NCBI GenBank assembly: GCA_002366795.1
Contig: DFBX01000083.1
Location: 1-64,000 of the forward strand
DNA: 64,000 nucleotides
Origin: Rhodobacteraceae bacterium UBA3069
GTDB taxonomy: Bacteria; Pseudomonadota; Alphaproteobacteria; Rhodobacterales; Rhodobacteraceae
Direction of reading: 5' to 3'
Numbering within the stretch: position 1 is the stretch's first letter; the number at the start of each line of letters is the position of its first letter. The notes beneath the pieces were generated by a model that had not been told where the DNA came from, ran no database searches, and saw nothing but the letters and a program-made list of their open reading frames with translations. The position numbers were made by a program, and so were the translations under genes. Below, in pieces: positions 42,283-51,138 of this stretch.

Positions 42283-43442
42283 CCCATCGCTCCCATCATC
42301 TCGCGCCCGATCAGCATCCGGCGGATTTCAGATGTGCCCGCGCCGATTTCCATCAGCTTGGCATCACGGAAGATGCGGCCCACATGACTGTCGGACAAGA
42401 AGCCCGCCCCGCCCAGCGCCTGCACGGCCTGGTGCGCGACCACCATCGCCTCTTCGCTGGCATAAAGACAGCAGGCGGCGGCATCCTGGCGCGTAACCTC
42501 ACCCCGGTCGCAGGATCGCGCTACCTCGTAGACATAGGCGCGGGCGCTGTTCATTTTCGTATACATATCGGCGATCTTGCCCTGCATCAGCTGGAAACTC
42601 CCGATCGGCTGGCCGAATTGCTTGCGCTCGGCCACATAGGGCATGACCTCGTCCAGACAGGCGGCCATGATGCCGGTGCCAATGCCCGCCAGCACGACGC
42701 GCTCGTAATCCAGGCCGGACATCAGAACGCGCACGCCGCGCCCCTCCTCGCCCAGCACGTTTTCGAACGGCACCTCGACATTGTCGAACACCAGTTCAGC
42801 GGTGTTCGACCCGCGCATCCCCAGCTTGTCGAAATGCGGGCTGGTCGAGAACCCCTTCATGGTCTTTTCCACGATAAAGGCGGTGATGCCCTTGCTGCCC
42901 GCCTCGGGGTCGGTCTTGGCATAAACCACCAAGGTGTCCGCATCCGGCCCGTTGGTGATCCAGTATTTGTTGCCGTTCAGCACGTAATAGCCGTTGCGCT
43001 TTTCGGCGCGCAGCTTCATCGACACCACGTCCGACCCGGCCGAGGGTTCGGACATGGCCAAGGCCCCCACGCTGGTGCCCGCGATCAGGCCCGGCAGGTA
43101 TTTCTTTTTCTGTTCCTCACTGCCGTTCAGCTTGATCTGGTTGACGCACAGGTTGGAATGCGCCCCGTAGGACAGGCTGACGCTCGCGCTTGCCCGCGCG
43201 ATCTCCTCGACCGCGATGACATGCGCCAGATAGGACATGCCCGCGCCGCCGTACTCTTCCGCGGTGGTGATGCCCAGCAGGCCCAACTCGCCCATCTCGG
43301 CCCACAACTCGTTGGGGAATTCGTTGCTCTTGTCGATGTCATAGGCCAGCGGCTTGACGCGCTCTTGCGCCCAGCGATGCACCATCTCGCGCAGCGCATT
43401 CACATCTTCGCCCAAGTCGAACTTCATCACCGCGTTGAACAT
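42279..43442 (-). CDS. ivd: isovaleryl-CoA dehydrogenase
   Basis: A 387-residue FAD enzyme oxidising isovaleryl-CoA to 3-methylcrotonyl-CoA, passing electrons to ETF. The catalytic glutamate lies in LDYERVVLAGIGTG, the position characteristic of isovaleryl-CoA dehydrogenases, and the usual C-terminal catalytic position is instead MEIGAGTSEIR. ATG 43442 (MFNAVMKFDLGEDVNALREM) is preferred to the open 43457. It is the promoter-proximal gene of the liu cluster, with a TetR-style palindrome upstream. Confidence 0.95.
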   Translation of the reverse strand: MFNAVMKFDLGEDVNALREMVHRWAQERVKPLAYDIDKSNEFPNELWAEMGELGLLGITTAEEYGGAGMSYLAHVIAVEEIARASASVSLSYGAHSNLCVNQIKLNGSEEQKKKYLPGLIAGTSVGALAMSEPSAGSDVVSMKLRAEKRNGYYVLNGNKYWITNGPDADTLVVYAKTDPEAGSKGITAFIVEKTMKGFSTSPHFDKLGMRGSNTAELVFDNVEVPFENVLGEEGRGVRVLMSGLDYERVVLAGIGTGIMAACLDEVMPYVAERKQFGQPIGSFQLMQGKIADMYTKMNSARAYVYEVARSCDRGEVTRQDAAACCLYASEEAMVVAHQAVQALGGAGFLSDSHVGRIFRDAKLMEIGAGTSEIRRMLIGREMMGAMG

Positions 43443-43639
43443 CCCGTTTCCTCCCAAAATCGCAGGCCGGGGCGAATGCGCCCTCCGGCATCATGCCGAT
43501 GCATTTATTGAACACGCGTTCATTTAACTGCAGCGCCACGCAACTGTCAATCGTTCCGGTGGACCGCACCCGCGCAAAGATGCACCGCAGCCGTTAGCCC
43601 TTTCACAAACTTTCTGGCCAAACCCTACGCGCACGCGGA
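43443..43639 (-). promoter_or_regulatory. ivd promoter region with a TetR-type inverted repeat
   Basis: TGAAC-ACGC-GTTCA (43509-43522), perfect 5-bp arms, lies about 70 bases before the ivd start. A TetR-family regulator of branched-chain or fatty acid catabolism is plausible; none is encoded in the window. I see no gene here. Confidence 0.4.
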
Positions 43640-43925
43640 GGAAGACGTTAACATGTTTCCAACCCTCGGGCTTCGTCCGGTCCCCCGACTTCGTGTTGAA
43701 CCTCGAACGCTACAACTCTTTGGGTGGCGTTTTCTACCTGACCAGAATGTTTGAAGATCACTTGTAGAATAACGGGGGGCCTGACGCGCGCAACCTGGCA
43801 CCCAACTTTTATGGCGATGGGTTGAACACTTCAGCGATGCTGCCCGAAATCCGGAATTCAAGCTTTCTCGTTTACGGCTCGGCATATGCCGACCCGATCA
43901 CGCCCACGCGCAGCATCGCCCGCGA
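43640..43925 (+). other. degenerate coding remnant upstream of the RTX-like ORF
   Basis: From 43687 a frame reads DFVLNLERYNSLGGVFYLTRMFEDHL-stop-NNGGPDARNLAPNFYGDG...SIARE-stop, with one in-frame TAG at 43765 and a final TGA. The codon choice looks coding, but there is no start and it is broken. It probably belonged to the same protein as the RTX-like ORF that follows. No intact gene lies between 43443 and 43925. Confidence 0.4.
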
Positions 43926-44637
43926 ATGATCTTCGCGGGCGAGGGTAAAGATATCATCACGCTCCGCGGCATAGGCGACGCGGTTATCGGCGACGGCGGC
44001 AACGACAGCTTCTTCTCAAACCTCGTGGCGCGCAGCACAATCGAAGGTGGCAACGGGGTTGACACGCTGACCTACAGCAATTCCATCGATTTGTTTTCCG
44101 TCGCCGTCGGCACAACAGGCATACCAACGGCCCTCACACTCTTTGCCGAAACTGATGCAATCACTGGGATAGAGTATCTATCCTTCGCCAATGACACCTC
44201 GGTCGGCAAGGAAACCAATGCCCTTGACCTGGGCGGAGTGAACAGCTGGGACATGATCGAACTGCACGAGGACCCTCTTGGCATCCGCACTGCCATGATC
44301 GTGCCCCGTGATAACGGCAGCATCGCACAATCCACCTATCAAACGGTCAGCTTGTCAGCCGCTCAGTCACCGCCCCCTGATGACAGTTTCGGTTGGCCCA
44401 GCATTCAGGGCACGTTCGAATTCGGGCTTTACCTGAAACAGCGCGATATCGTGCAGGACAACGGGCAAGTGGCGCGGATCCATTATAGTCAGGGCGCGCG
44501 CACCCAGATACTGCGGAGCCCCCCCCGGCCCGGCCGCATGGGACACGATTGATATACGCTATGGCGGCGGCGCTGCTCCCATCCTGATCATCACCACCTT
44601 CGACGATGGCAGCGCGCGGCTGGTCGATTACGCCTGA
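43926..44637 (+). pseudogene. RTX/hemolysin-type calcium-binding protein remnant with a C8 frameshift
   Basis: The 208-codon frame reads FAGEGKDIITLRGIGDAVIGDGGNDSFFSN near its start, an RTX nonapeptide-like (GGxGxDxx) pattern of secreted Ca-binding proteins. At 44519-44526 a run of eight C precedes a change of frame; with seven C the product would continue AAWDTIDIRYGGG...IPILIITTFDDGSARLVDYA to TGA 44637. The 5' part is also damaged. It is probably a relic of a secreted protein; no intact T1SS gene is nearby. Confidence 0.6.
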
Positions 44638-44756
44638 TGGCCCGTGACGGAGCCTGCGAACCGCCGAAAAACAGACGCAAAGGAACAAGCCCGCCACGCG
44701 CTCGTTGAAGGGTCAAAGACAGCTTTGCAGCCATCGCAAGACACAAGGAGTAGACC

Positions 44757-45226
44757 ATGACCAAGACCCTCAAAGACGAATTCTGGGACCGTATGGATGA
44801 CGTGCAAGCCGGCATGCTAGAGGCCGAAAACACCCGCATCGTGCCCATGTCTCACTATGCCGACAAGGACGAAGGCGTTCTTTGGTTCATCATCGCCGCC
44901 GGAACCGAGGTGGAAACCGCCGCACATGGCAGCGCCCGCGCCACCCATGTGGTCGCCGACCCCAGGGCCCATATTTACGCCAAGGTCGCCGGCACCCTGA
45001 CCGAAGTGAAAACCCCCAAAAGCTTGACCAGCTGTGGTCCCCCGTGGCCGACGCATGGTTCAAGGGCGGGAAGGACGCCCCCAACGTGCGTCTGATCCGC
45101 TTCCAGCCCGAAATGGCCGAGGTATGGGCCACCACCGGCGCCGCCGGTTTCATGTATGAAATCGCTAAGGCCAATCTGGGCGACAGCGCGCCCGATATGG
45201 GCGAACACGGCACGGTCCTTTTCTAA
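44757..45226 (+). pseudogene. PNPOx-family (general stress protein 26-like) gene broken by an A-run frameshift
   Basis: AAGGAG precedes ATG 44757. The frame gives 80 residues of a flavin-binding pyridoxamine-5'-phosphate-oxidase-like domain (VLWFIIAAGTEVETAAHGSARATHVVADPRAHIYAKVAGTLTEVKTPK). At AAAA 45018-45021 the frame is lost. Adding one A gives KLDQLWSPVADAWFKGGKDAPNVRLIRFQPEMAEVWATTGAAGF, ending at 45226 in TAA. The join would make about 156 residues, typical for the family. It could be a real mutation or a sequencing error. Confidence 0.75.
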
Positions 45227-45684
45227 TGCGCGCCATGCGCGCACTGTCCCTCGCCTGCCTTCTGGCGGCGGGGGCCAGTGCCGCCGCCGCCGAACAGGTC
45301 GGCGAGGTCGGCGTGGACTGGGCCGGAAATGACATCGTGATCGAAGCGATCAGCGACCCCAAGGTGCAGGGCGTGACCTGCCACATCGCCTATTTCGAAC
45401 GTGGCCTGCTGGACCGCTTGTCCAACGGCAACTGGTTCGAAGATCCCTCCAATGCCTCCATCGCCTGCCGCCAGACTGGCCCCATCACCATAGGCGATAT
45501 CGACCGCTCCGAGGACGGAGAGGACCTGTTCCGCACCCCACGCTCGATCATCCTGAAATCCCTACGCGTGAAACGCATCTGGGACGAAGCCAACCAAACC
45601 CAGATTTACCTCGCCCATGCGAATGAATTAACGAACGGTTCCGCCAAACTGGCCATTTCAACGGTTCCGGTCCGCTTAGACTGA
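45226..45684 (+). CDS. creA: CreA-family secreted protein
   Basis: 152 residues: signal peptide MRAMRALSLACLLAAGASAAAA, then the CreA pattern, EVGVDWAGNDIVIEAISDPKVQGVTCHIAYFERG and QTGPITIG, with two cysteines that may pair. Function is unknown although the family is widespread in Proteobacteria. It starts at or one base past the stop of the broken PNPOx gene. Confidence 0.9.
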   Translation: MRAMRALSLACLLAAGASAAAAEQVGEVGVDWAGNDIVIEAISDPKVQGVTCHIAYFERGLLDRLSNGNWFEDPSNASIACRQTGPITIGDIDRSEDGEDLFRTPRSIILKSLRVKRIWDEANQTQIYLAHANELTNGSAKLAISTVPVRLD

Positions 45685-45764
45685 CAAACCGCGCACGGGC
45701 TGATGGCGCGGATGCCTCTGGCCGGGATATTTTCGGACCAAACCAGCCGGGTGCCCACCCCACC

Positions 45765-45808
45765 TTTATTGTTCCACAAATACCCATCCCATATTGTTCC
45801 ACAAATAC
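45765..45808 (+). repeat. dispersed intergenic motif, copies 5 and 6, in tandem
   Basis: ATTGTTCCACAAATACCCATCCCA occurs at 45768 and again at 45793, period 25 bases. Compared with copy 1, CTC is replaced by CAC-type bases. They lie 80 bases downstream of the creA stop, in the same orientation. Confidence 0.6.
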
Positions 45809-45879
45809 CCATCCCACGTCGCAAGAAAGACCACCGCCGCAAATGGCGCGTTGCCTATGGGCCAATCCCGCAAAGCAGT

Positions 45880-45897
45880 ATGCGCCTTATGGCGCAT
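45880..45897. terminator. small hairpin between convergent creA and DegT-type genes
   Basis: ATGCGCC (45880-45886) pairs with GGCGCAT (45891-45897) around TTAT. No T tract; if it terminates, it does so weakly. The rest of 45685-45906 contains only the tandem motif. Confidence 0.35.
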
Positions 45898-45906
45898 TCC
45901 ATTGGA

Positions 45907-47109
45907 TCAGGCGCGTTGAAAAACCGCCCCCACCTCGGCGCGGATGATGCGGGCCAGCGTGTCGCAATCCTCCAAGCTGAAAGTCAAAGGCAAGCGCATG
46001 TCCAGAATACCGCGCAACACGCGGTCCGATGCGGGCATCCGTTCTGCCTGGACGTAGCGCCAGCTGTCATAGCGGCTGGTAAACCCAGCGGGTTCCGCCC
46101 CGCCGAACCATTTCAGCTCGACCCCCCGCGCAAGGCAGCGCGCGATCACATCGGCAATCGCCTCATCCGACCAGTCCAGCAGCAAAAACTGGAAGGAAGA
46201 GGCGACATAGTCTTCCTCTTCAGGTCGCTTCACCAGCGTCAGACCCGGCGTGCCTTTCAGCCCGGCCTCGACCCGCGCATAGCGCGCATTCCATTCCGCG
46301 CATTTCGCGGGCATGGCTTTCAGCTGCGGGCGCAGGATCGCGGCGCGCAGGTGATCCATCCGGCCCGACACGTTGGGGGTGTCGTATTTGATCGCCTCGA
46401 ACACCTCTGCCCCCGGCGCGGCACCATGACGACCATACAACATGTAAGACCCCGACAGCATCACCGCTTTTGCCGCCACTTCGGCGTCATTGGTGACCAG
46501 CAAACCGCCCTCGCCCGAATTCATGTGCTTGTAGGTCTGGGTCGAAAAACACCCCACCAGCCCGTCAGATCCCGACAGCCGCCCGCGCCAGCGCGCACCC
46601 ATGGTGTGCGCGCAATCTTCGATGATGCGAATACCATTCACCCCGCAGATCACCTTCAGCCGGTCCATGTCGCAGATATGCCCGCGCATGTGCGACAGCA
46701 TCAGCACATCGGCCATGTCCGACTTGGCCTCCAGATCGTCCAGGTCGATCACCAACCCCTCGGTCACGCCGACGAAAACAGGCACCGCGCCCACGGATGC
46801 AATCGCACCGGGCACCGGGGCCAGCGTGAAGGCGTTGGTCAGCACACGATCACCTGGCTGCACCCCCACGGCGCGCAAGGCACAGGCCAGCGCATACCCG
46901 CCCGAGGCAACGGCAAGGCAGTAATCCATCCCCATGTAGGCCGCGAATTCGCGCTCCAGCGCGGACACCTCACCCTCTTCTTCGCCCACAAGATTATAGC
47001 GGTGCAACCGGCCAGAGCGCATAATCTCCACCGCCCGCTCGATGCCCTCTTCGGGGATCGGCTCCTGCTGGGTGAAATTCCCCGCGAACCGCTCTGTTTC
47101 CTCACCCAT
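45907..47109 (-). CDS. DegT/DnrJ/EryC1/StrS-type aminotransferase
   Basis: A 400-residue PLP enzyme of the sugar aminotransferase type. The internal-aldimine lysine is in STQTYKHMNSGEGG (Lys~194 from the 47109 start), with the conserved EDCAHTMGARWRGRLSG ahead of it. A substrate (nucleotide-linked keto-sugar or an antibiotic intermediate) cannot be chosen. ATG 47109 (MGEETERFAGNFTQQEPIPEEGI) is used; the frame opens at 47139. Transcribed after the HAD phosphatase gene. Confidence 0.85.
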   Translation of the reverse strand: MGEETERFAGNFTQQEPIPEEGIERAVEIMRSGRLHRYNLVGEEEGEVSALEREFAAYMGMDYCLAVASGGYALACALRAVGVQPGDRVLTNAFTLAPVPGAIASVGAVPVFVGVTEGLVIDLDDLEAKSDMADVLMLSHMRGHICDMDRLKVICGVNGIRIIEDCAHTMGARWRGRLSGSDGLVGCFSTQTYKHMNSGEGGLLVTNDAEVAAKAVMLSGSYMLYGRHGAAPGAEVFEAIKYDTPNVSGRMDHLRAAILRPQLKAMPAKCAEWNARYARVEAGLKGTPGLTLVKRPEEEDYVASSFQFLLLDWSDEAIADVIARCLARGVELKWFGGAEPAGFTSRYDSWRYVQAERMPASDRVLRGILDMRLPLTFSLEDCDTLARIIRAEVGAVFQRA

Positions 47110-47153
47110 CACATGACCTCCGCACAACAAAACATTCATAATTCAATAATAAT

Positions 47154-47825
47154 TCACACCACGGGCGCCAGACCAAGCTGATCCAGTGCAGCGCCGATCT
47201 GGTCGTAATGGTCGATCATCGCCTCTGGCTTCAGCGCGGCCACATCATGGCCCGCAGGTCCGAACGTGACCAGCAACGAAGGCACGCCCGCCGCCCGCGC
47301 CGTCTCGCGGTCGGTGGTGGTGTCGCCCACCAGAACCGCGCGCGCCATGTCGCCGCCCGCCCGCGCCACCGCCTCGCGCAGCGGTTCCGGATCGGGTTTG
47401 CGCACGGGCAAGGTGTCGGCCCCGACCAGCGAATGGAACAGATCGCGTGCACCCATTTCACGCATCAACTGCTCTGCCAGCGCCTCGGGTTTGTTGGTGC
47501 AGATGCCAGTGCGATAGCCCTGCCCGCGCAGCCCCTCGACCGCCTCAAACGTGCCGTCATAAAAATGCGTATGGCGGGCAATATCCGCCGAATAGGCCTC
47601 CAGCAGCACGGGATACCACGCCTCGATCTCCTCGGGGCGGCCCAGCCGGTCGAACCCCAGCGCCAGCATCGCGCGCCCGCCTTTCTGCATGGCGGTGATC
47701 GCGTCGGTGGACACGTCCAGCACGTCGCCCTCGCCCATCTGGCGGAAACAGGCATTCGCCGCCGCCACCAGATCGCCGCCCGTATTGGCCAACGTCCCGT
47801 CCAGATCGAAGATCACCGTGCCCAT
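47154..47825 (-). CDS. gph: HAD-family phosphatase, phosphoglycolate-phosphatase-like
   Basis: 223 residues. HAD motif I FDLDGTLANTGGD, motif II in TGICTNKPE, motif III with RKPDPEPL and motif IV VGDTTTDRETARAAGV are all visible. Phosphoglycolate clearance is the likely role but the HAD family is broad. ATG 47825 (MGTVIFDLDGT) is chosen; a longer frame runs into the glmU promoter region. Confidence 0.8.
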   Translation of the reverse strand: MGTVIFDLDGTLANTGGDLVAAANACFRQMGEGDVLDVSTDAITAMQKGGRAMLALGFDRLGRPEEIEAWYPVLLEAYSADIARHTHFYDGTFEAVEGLRGQGYRTGICTNKPEALAEQLMREMGARDLFHSLVGADTLPVRKPDPEPLREAVARAGGDMARAVLVGDTTTDRETARAAGVPSLLVTFGPAGHDVAALKPEAMIDHYDQIGAALDQLGLAPVV

Positions 47826-47902
47826 GCGCATCCCTTTCGCAAATTCCCGCCGCCAACCGTGACAGGTTGCAACATTCCTTGATGCGCAGGCCGTGTTCCA
47901 GC

Positions 47903-47940
47903 CTTGCGCCCCTGCCTTGAACGGATAAAACAGGCGCAAG
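47903..47940 (+). promoter_or_regulatory. inverted repeat in the glmU upstream region
   Basis: CTTGCGCC (47903-47910) and GGCGCAAG (47933-47940) are perfect 8-base arms 22 bases apart, about 20 bases before ATG 47963; the inner CTG/CAG may add three pairs. It could be an operator or a 5'-UTR hairpin affecting glmU-glmS. TTGAAC at 47917 may be a -35 element. Confidence 0.35.
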
Positions 47941-47962
47941 CGAATAACAAAGAGTAATTGGC

Positions 47963-49306
47963 ATGAGCATTGCATTGGTCATCCTCGCCGCCGGCAAAGG
48001 CACGCGGATGCAGTCCGACCTTCCCAAGGTTCTGCACAAGGTGGCGGATGCGCCCCTGCTGGTCCACGCCATGAAATCCGGCGAGGCGCTGGAGCCGTCG
48101 CGGATCATCGTGGTGGCCGGGCACGGGGCCGACCTGGTGGCCAAGGCCGCGCAAGACTGGCAACCCGCCGCGCAGATCGTTTTGCAAGAGGAACAATTGG
48201 GCACCGGCCACGCGGTCGATCAGGCCCGCGATGCATTGGCAGATTTCGATGGCGACGTGATCGTGCTATATGGCGACACGCCCTTCATCCGGCCCGAGAC
48301 GCTGGAAACCATGATTAAGGCACGGGCGAGCAATGACGTGGTCGTGCTGGGGTTCGAAGCCGCCGATCCGGGCCGCTATGGCCGCCTGGTGATGGAGGGG
48401 CAGACCCTTGACAAGATCATCGAATACAAGGACGCAACAGACGAAGAACGCCTTATAACCCTCTGTAATTCAGGCGTGATCTGTGCAAGCCGCGACACCC
48501 TGTTCGACCTGCTGACCGCCGTGGACAATGCCAATTCCAGCGGCGAGTACTACCTGACCGACATCATCGGGCTGGCCCGGTCGCGCGGCCTGTCCGCCAC
48601 CGCCGTCACCTGCGCCGAGGTCGAAACCATGGGTATCAATTCGCGCACGGAACTTGCCATGGCCGAGGCCACGTTCCAGTCGCGCATGCGCGCCGAGGCG
48701 CTGGAAATCGGCGTTGGCCTGACCGCCCCCGACACCGTGCATTTCAGCCATGACACCGTGTTGGGCCGCGACGCGACCGTGGAACAATTCGTGGTCTTCG
48801 GCCCCGGCGTCACCGTGGAATCCGGCGCGCGCATCCGCGCGTTTTCGCACCTTGAAGGGTGCCATGTGTCTCAGGGCGCCAGCGTCGGCCCCTACGCCCG
48901 CCTGCGCCCCGGCGCGTATCTGGCCGAAAACGTCCATGTCGGCAATTTCGTCGAAATCAAGAACGCGATCCTGGACGAGGGCGCCAAGGCGGGGCACCTG
49001 ACCTATCTGGGCGACGCGCATATTGGCGCGGGCACCAATATCGGCGCAGGCACGATCACCTGCAATTACGACGGGGTGATGAAACACAGGACCGAGGTCG
49101 GGCGCGATGCCTTCATCGGGTCCAACACCATGCTGGTCGCGCCGGTGCGCGTGGGCAACAGCGCCTTGACCGCATCGGGGTCCGTAATCACCATGGACGT
49201 GCCGGATACGGCGTTGGCCCTTGCGCGCGCCAAGCAGGTCAACAAACCGGGCCTCGCCACAAAATTGTTCGATAAATTAAAATCTATTAAGGCAAAAAAG
49301 GGATAA
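47963..49306 (+). CDS. glmU: bifunctional UDP-N-acetylglucosamine pyrophosphorylase / glucosamine-1-phosphate N-acetyltransferase
   Basis: 447 residues making UDP-GlcNAc for peptidoglycan and LPS. N-terminal pyrophosphorylase: VILAAGKGTRMQSDLPKVLHKV (nucleotide loop), VLYGDTPF and CNSGVICA. C-terminal left-handed beta-helix acyltransferase hexapeptides: KNAILDEGAKAGHLTYLGDAHIGAGTNIGAGTITCNYDGVMKH. Start ATG 47963 with a weak AGAG. It heads an operon with glmS, 11 bases apart. Confidence 0.97.
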   Translation: MSIALVILAAGKGTRMQSDLPKVLHKVADAPLLVHAMKSGEALEPSRIIVVAGHGADLVAKAAQDWQPAAQIVLQEEQLGTGHAVDQARDALADFDGDVIVLYGDTPFIRPETLETMIKARASNDVVVLGFEAADPGRYGRLVMEGQTLDKIIEYKDATDEERLITLCNSGVICASRDTLFDLLTAVDNANSSGEYYLTDIIGLARSRGLSATAVTCAEVETMGINSRTELAMAEATFQSRMRAEALEIGVGLTAPDTVHFSHDTVLGRDATVEQFVVFGPGVTVESGARIRAFSHLEGCHVSQGASVGPYARLRPGAYLAENVHVGNFVEIKNAILDEGAKAGHLTYLGDAHIGAGTNIGAGTITCNYDGVMKHRTEVGRDAFIGSNTMLVAPVRVGNSALTASGSVITMDVPDTALALARAKQVNKPGLATKLFDKLKSIKAKKG

Positions 49307-49317
49307 AGGGGCATATT

Positions 49318-51138
49318 ATGTGCGGTATTATCGGAATTCTGGGCAGCCATGAAGCAGCGCCCATTCTGGTCGAGGCCCTGAAACGGCTGGAATATCGGGG
49401 CTATGACAGCGCCGGTATCGCCACCGTCAACGATGGCGAGCTGGACCGCCGCCGCGCCGTCGGCAAGCTGGTCAACCTGTCCGATGAACTGGTGCATAAC
49501 CCGCTGGCGGGCAAATCGGGCATCGGCCACACCCGCTGGGCCACCCATGGCGCGCCCTCTGTCACCAATGCCCACCCGCATCAGGCAGGCCGCGTCGCCG
49601 TGGTCCATAACGGCATCATCGAAAATTTCCGCGAATTGCGCGCCGAACTGGCCGCCAAGGGGCGCGATTTCGTCACCGATACCGATACCGAAACCATCGC
49701 CCTGCTGTGCGCCGAATATCTTGATGCGGGGGACAGCCCGCGCGAGGCGGCGCGCAAGACCCTGACCCGCCTTGACGGGGCATTCGCCCTTGCCTTCCTG
49801 TTCGACGGCGAAGAAGACCTGATGATCGCCGCGCGCAAGGGCAGCCCGCTGGCCATCGGCCATGGCGACGGGGAAATGTATGTGGGCTCGGACGCCATTG
49901 CGCTTGCCCCCCTGACCGACCGCATCACCTATCTGGACGAGGGCGACTGGGCCATCATCACCCGCAATTCACTGGAAATCCGCGATGCGGCGGGCGAACA
50001 GGTCTCGCGCCCGATGAAGACCATCCAGATCGACAGCGTCATGGTGGACAAGGGCGGCCACAAGCACTTCATGGCCAAGGAAATCGCCGAACAGCCGCTG
50101 GTGCTGGGCGAGGCCGTGCGCCATTACCTGTCGGACGATGGCAATACCGTCGCCCTGCCAGAGGATATGGATTTCACAGGTGTTGAACGGCTGACAATGA
50201 TCGCCTGCGGCACTGCCTATTATGCCTGCCTGACCGCGAAATACTGGTTCGAGCAGCTGGCCCGCATCCCGGTCGAGGTCGATGTCGCATCCGAATTCCG
50301 CTATCGCGAACCGCCCGTGACCCGTGGCACCATCGCCCTGTTTGTCAGCCAGTCAGGGGAAACCGCCGACACGCTGGCCGCGCTGCGCTACTGCGCGGGC
50401 AAGGCCGACAAGATCGTGTCGGTGGTCAATGTGGCCGAAAGCTCGATCGCGCGGGAAAGCGATTTGGCGCTGCCCATTCTGGCGGGCACCGAAATCGGCG
50501 TCGCCTCGACCAAGGCGTTCACCTGCCAGCTGACCGTGCTGCTGATGCTGGCCCTGAAAGCGGCCGAACAAAAGGGCACGCTGACGCCCGAACGCGTGGC
50601 CGACCTGCTGTCGCATCTGCGCGCCCTGCCGGGGCTGATGAATGCCGCGCTGACGCTGGACAAGCCGGTGAAAAAGGTCGCCCGCAAGATCGCCGAAGCA
50701 TCCGACACGCTGTTCCTTGGCCGTGGCGTGATGTTCCCTCTGGCACTGGAGGGCGCGCTGAAACTCAAGGAAATCAGCTACATCCACGCCGAAGCTTATG
50801 CGTCAGGCGAACTGAAGCACGGCCCCATTGCCCTGATCGACAAGACCATGCCCGTGGTGATCATGGCCCCACGTGACAACCTTTTCGACAAGACCGTATC
50901 GAACATGCAAGAGGTGATGACCCGCGGCGGCAAGGTGCTGCTGATCTCGGACAGTGAAGGGCTGGCCGAGGCCGGGGAAGGCATCTGGCAGTCGATTGAA
51001 ATGCCACAGGTCGACCCGGTGCTGACGCCCATCCTATATGCCTTGCCGGCGCAATTGCTGGCCTATCACACCGCTGTTGCCAAGGGCACGGATGTGGACC
51101 AACCCCGCAACCTGGCCAAATCGGTGACCGTAGAATGA
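49318..51138 (+). CDS. glmS: glutamine--fructose-6-phosphate aminotransferase (isomerizing)
   Basis: 606 residues converting fructose-6-phosphate and glutamine to glucosamine-6-phosphate. It begins MCGIIGILGSHEAAP, with Cys2 as the catalytic nucleophile after Met removal. Glutaminase-domain RWATHG and two SIS isomerase domains (SQSGETADTLAALR, STKAFTCQ) follow; the ending DQPRNLAKSVTVE is typical. Its stop overlaps the next start. Immediately downstream of glmU in the same pathway. Confidence 0.98.
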   Translation: MCGIIGILGSHEAAPILVEALKRLEYRGYDSAGIATVNDGELDRRRAVGKLVNLSDELVHNPLAGKSGIGHTRWATHGAPSVTNAHPHQAGRVAVVHNGIIENFRELRAELAAKGRDFVTDTDTETIALLCAEYLDAGDSPREAARKTLTRLDGAFALAFLFDGEEDLMIAARKGSPLAIGHGDGEMYVGSDAIALAPLTDRITYLDEGDWAIITRNSLEIRDAAGEQVSRPMKTIQIDSVMVDKGGHKHFMAKEIAEQPLVLGEAVRHYLSDDGNTVALPEDMDFTGVERLTMIACGTAYYACLTAKYWFEQLARIPVEVDVASEFRYREPPVTRGTIALFVSQSGETADTLAALRYCAGKADKIVSVVNVAESSIARESDLALPILAGTEIGVASTKAFTCQLTVLLMLALKAAEQKGTLTPERVADLLSHLRALPGLMNAALTLDKPVKKVARKIAEASDTLFLGRGVMFPLALEGALKLKEISYIHAEAYASGELKHGPIALIDKTMPVVIMAPRDNLFDKTVSNMQEVMTRGGKVLLISDSEGLAEAGEGIWQSIEMPQVDPVLTPILYALPAQLLAYHTAVAKGTDVDQPRNLAKSVTVE

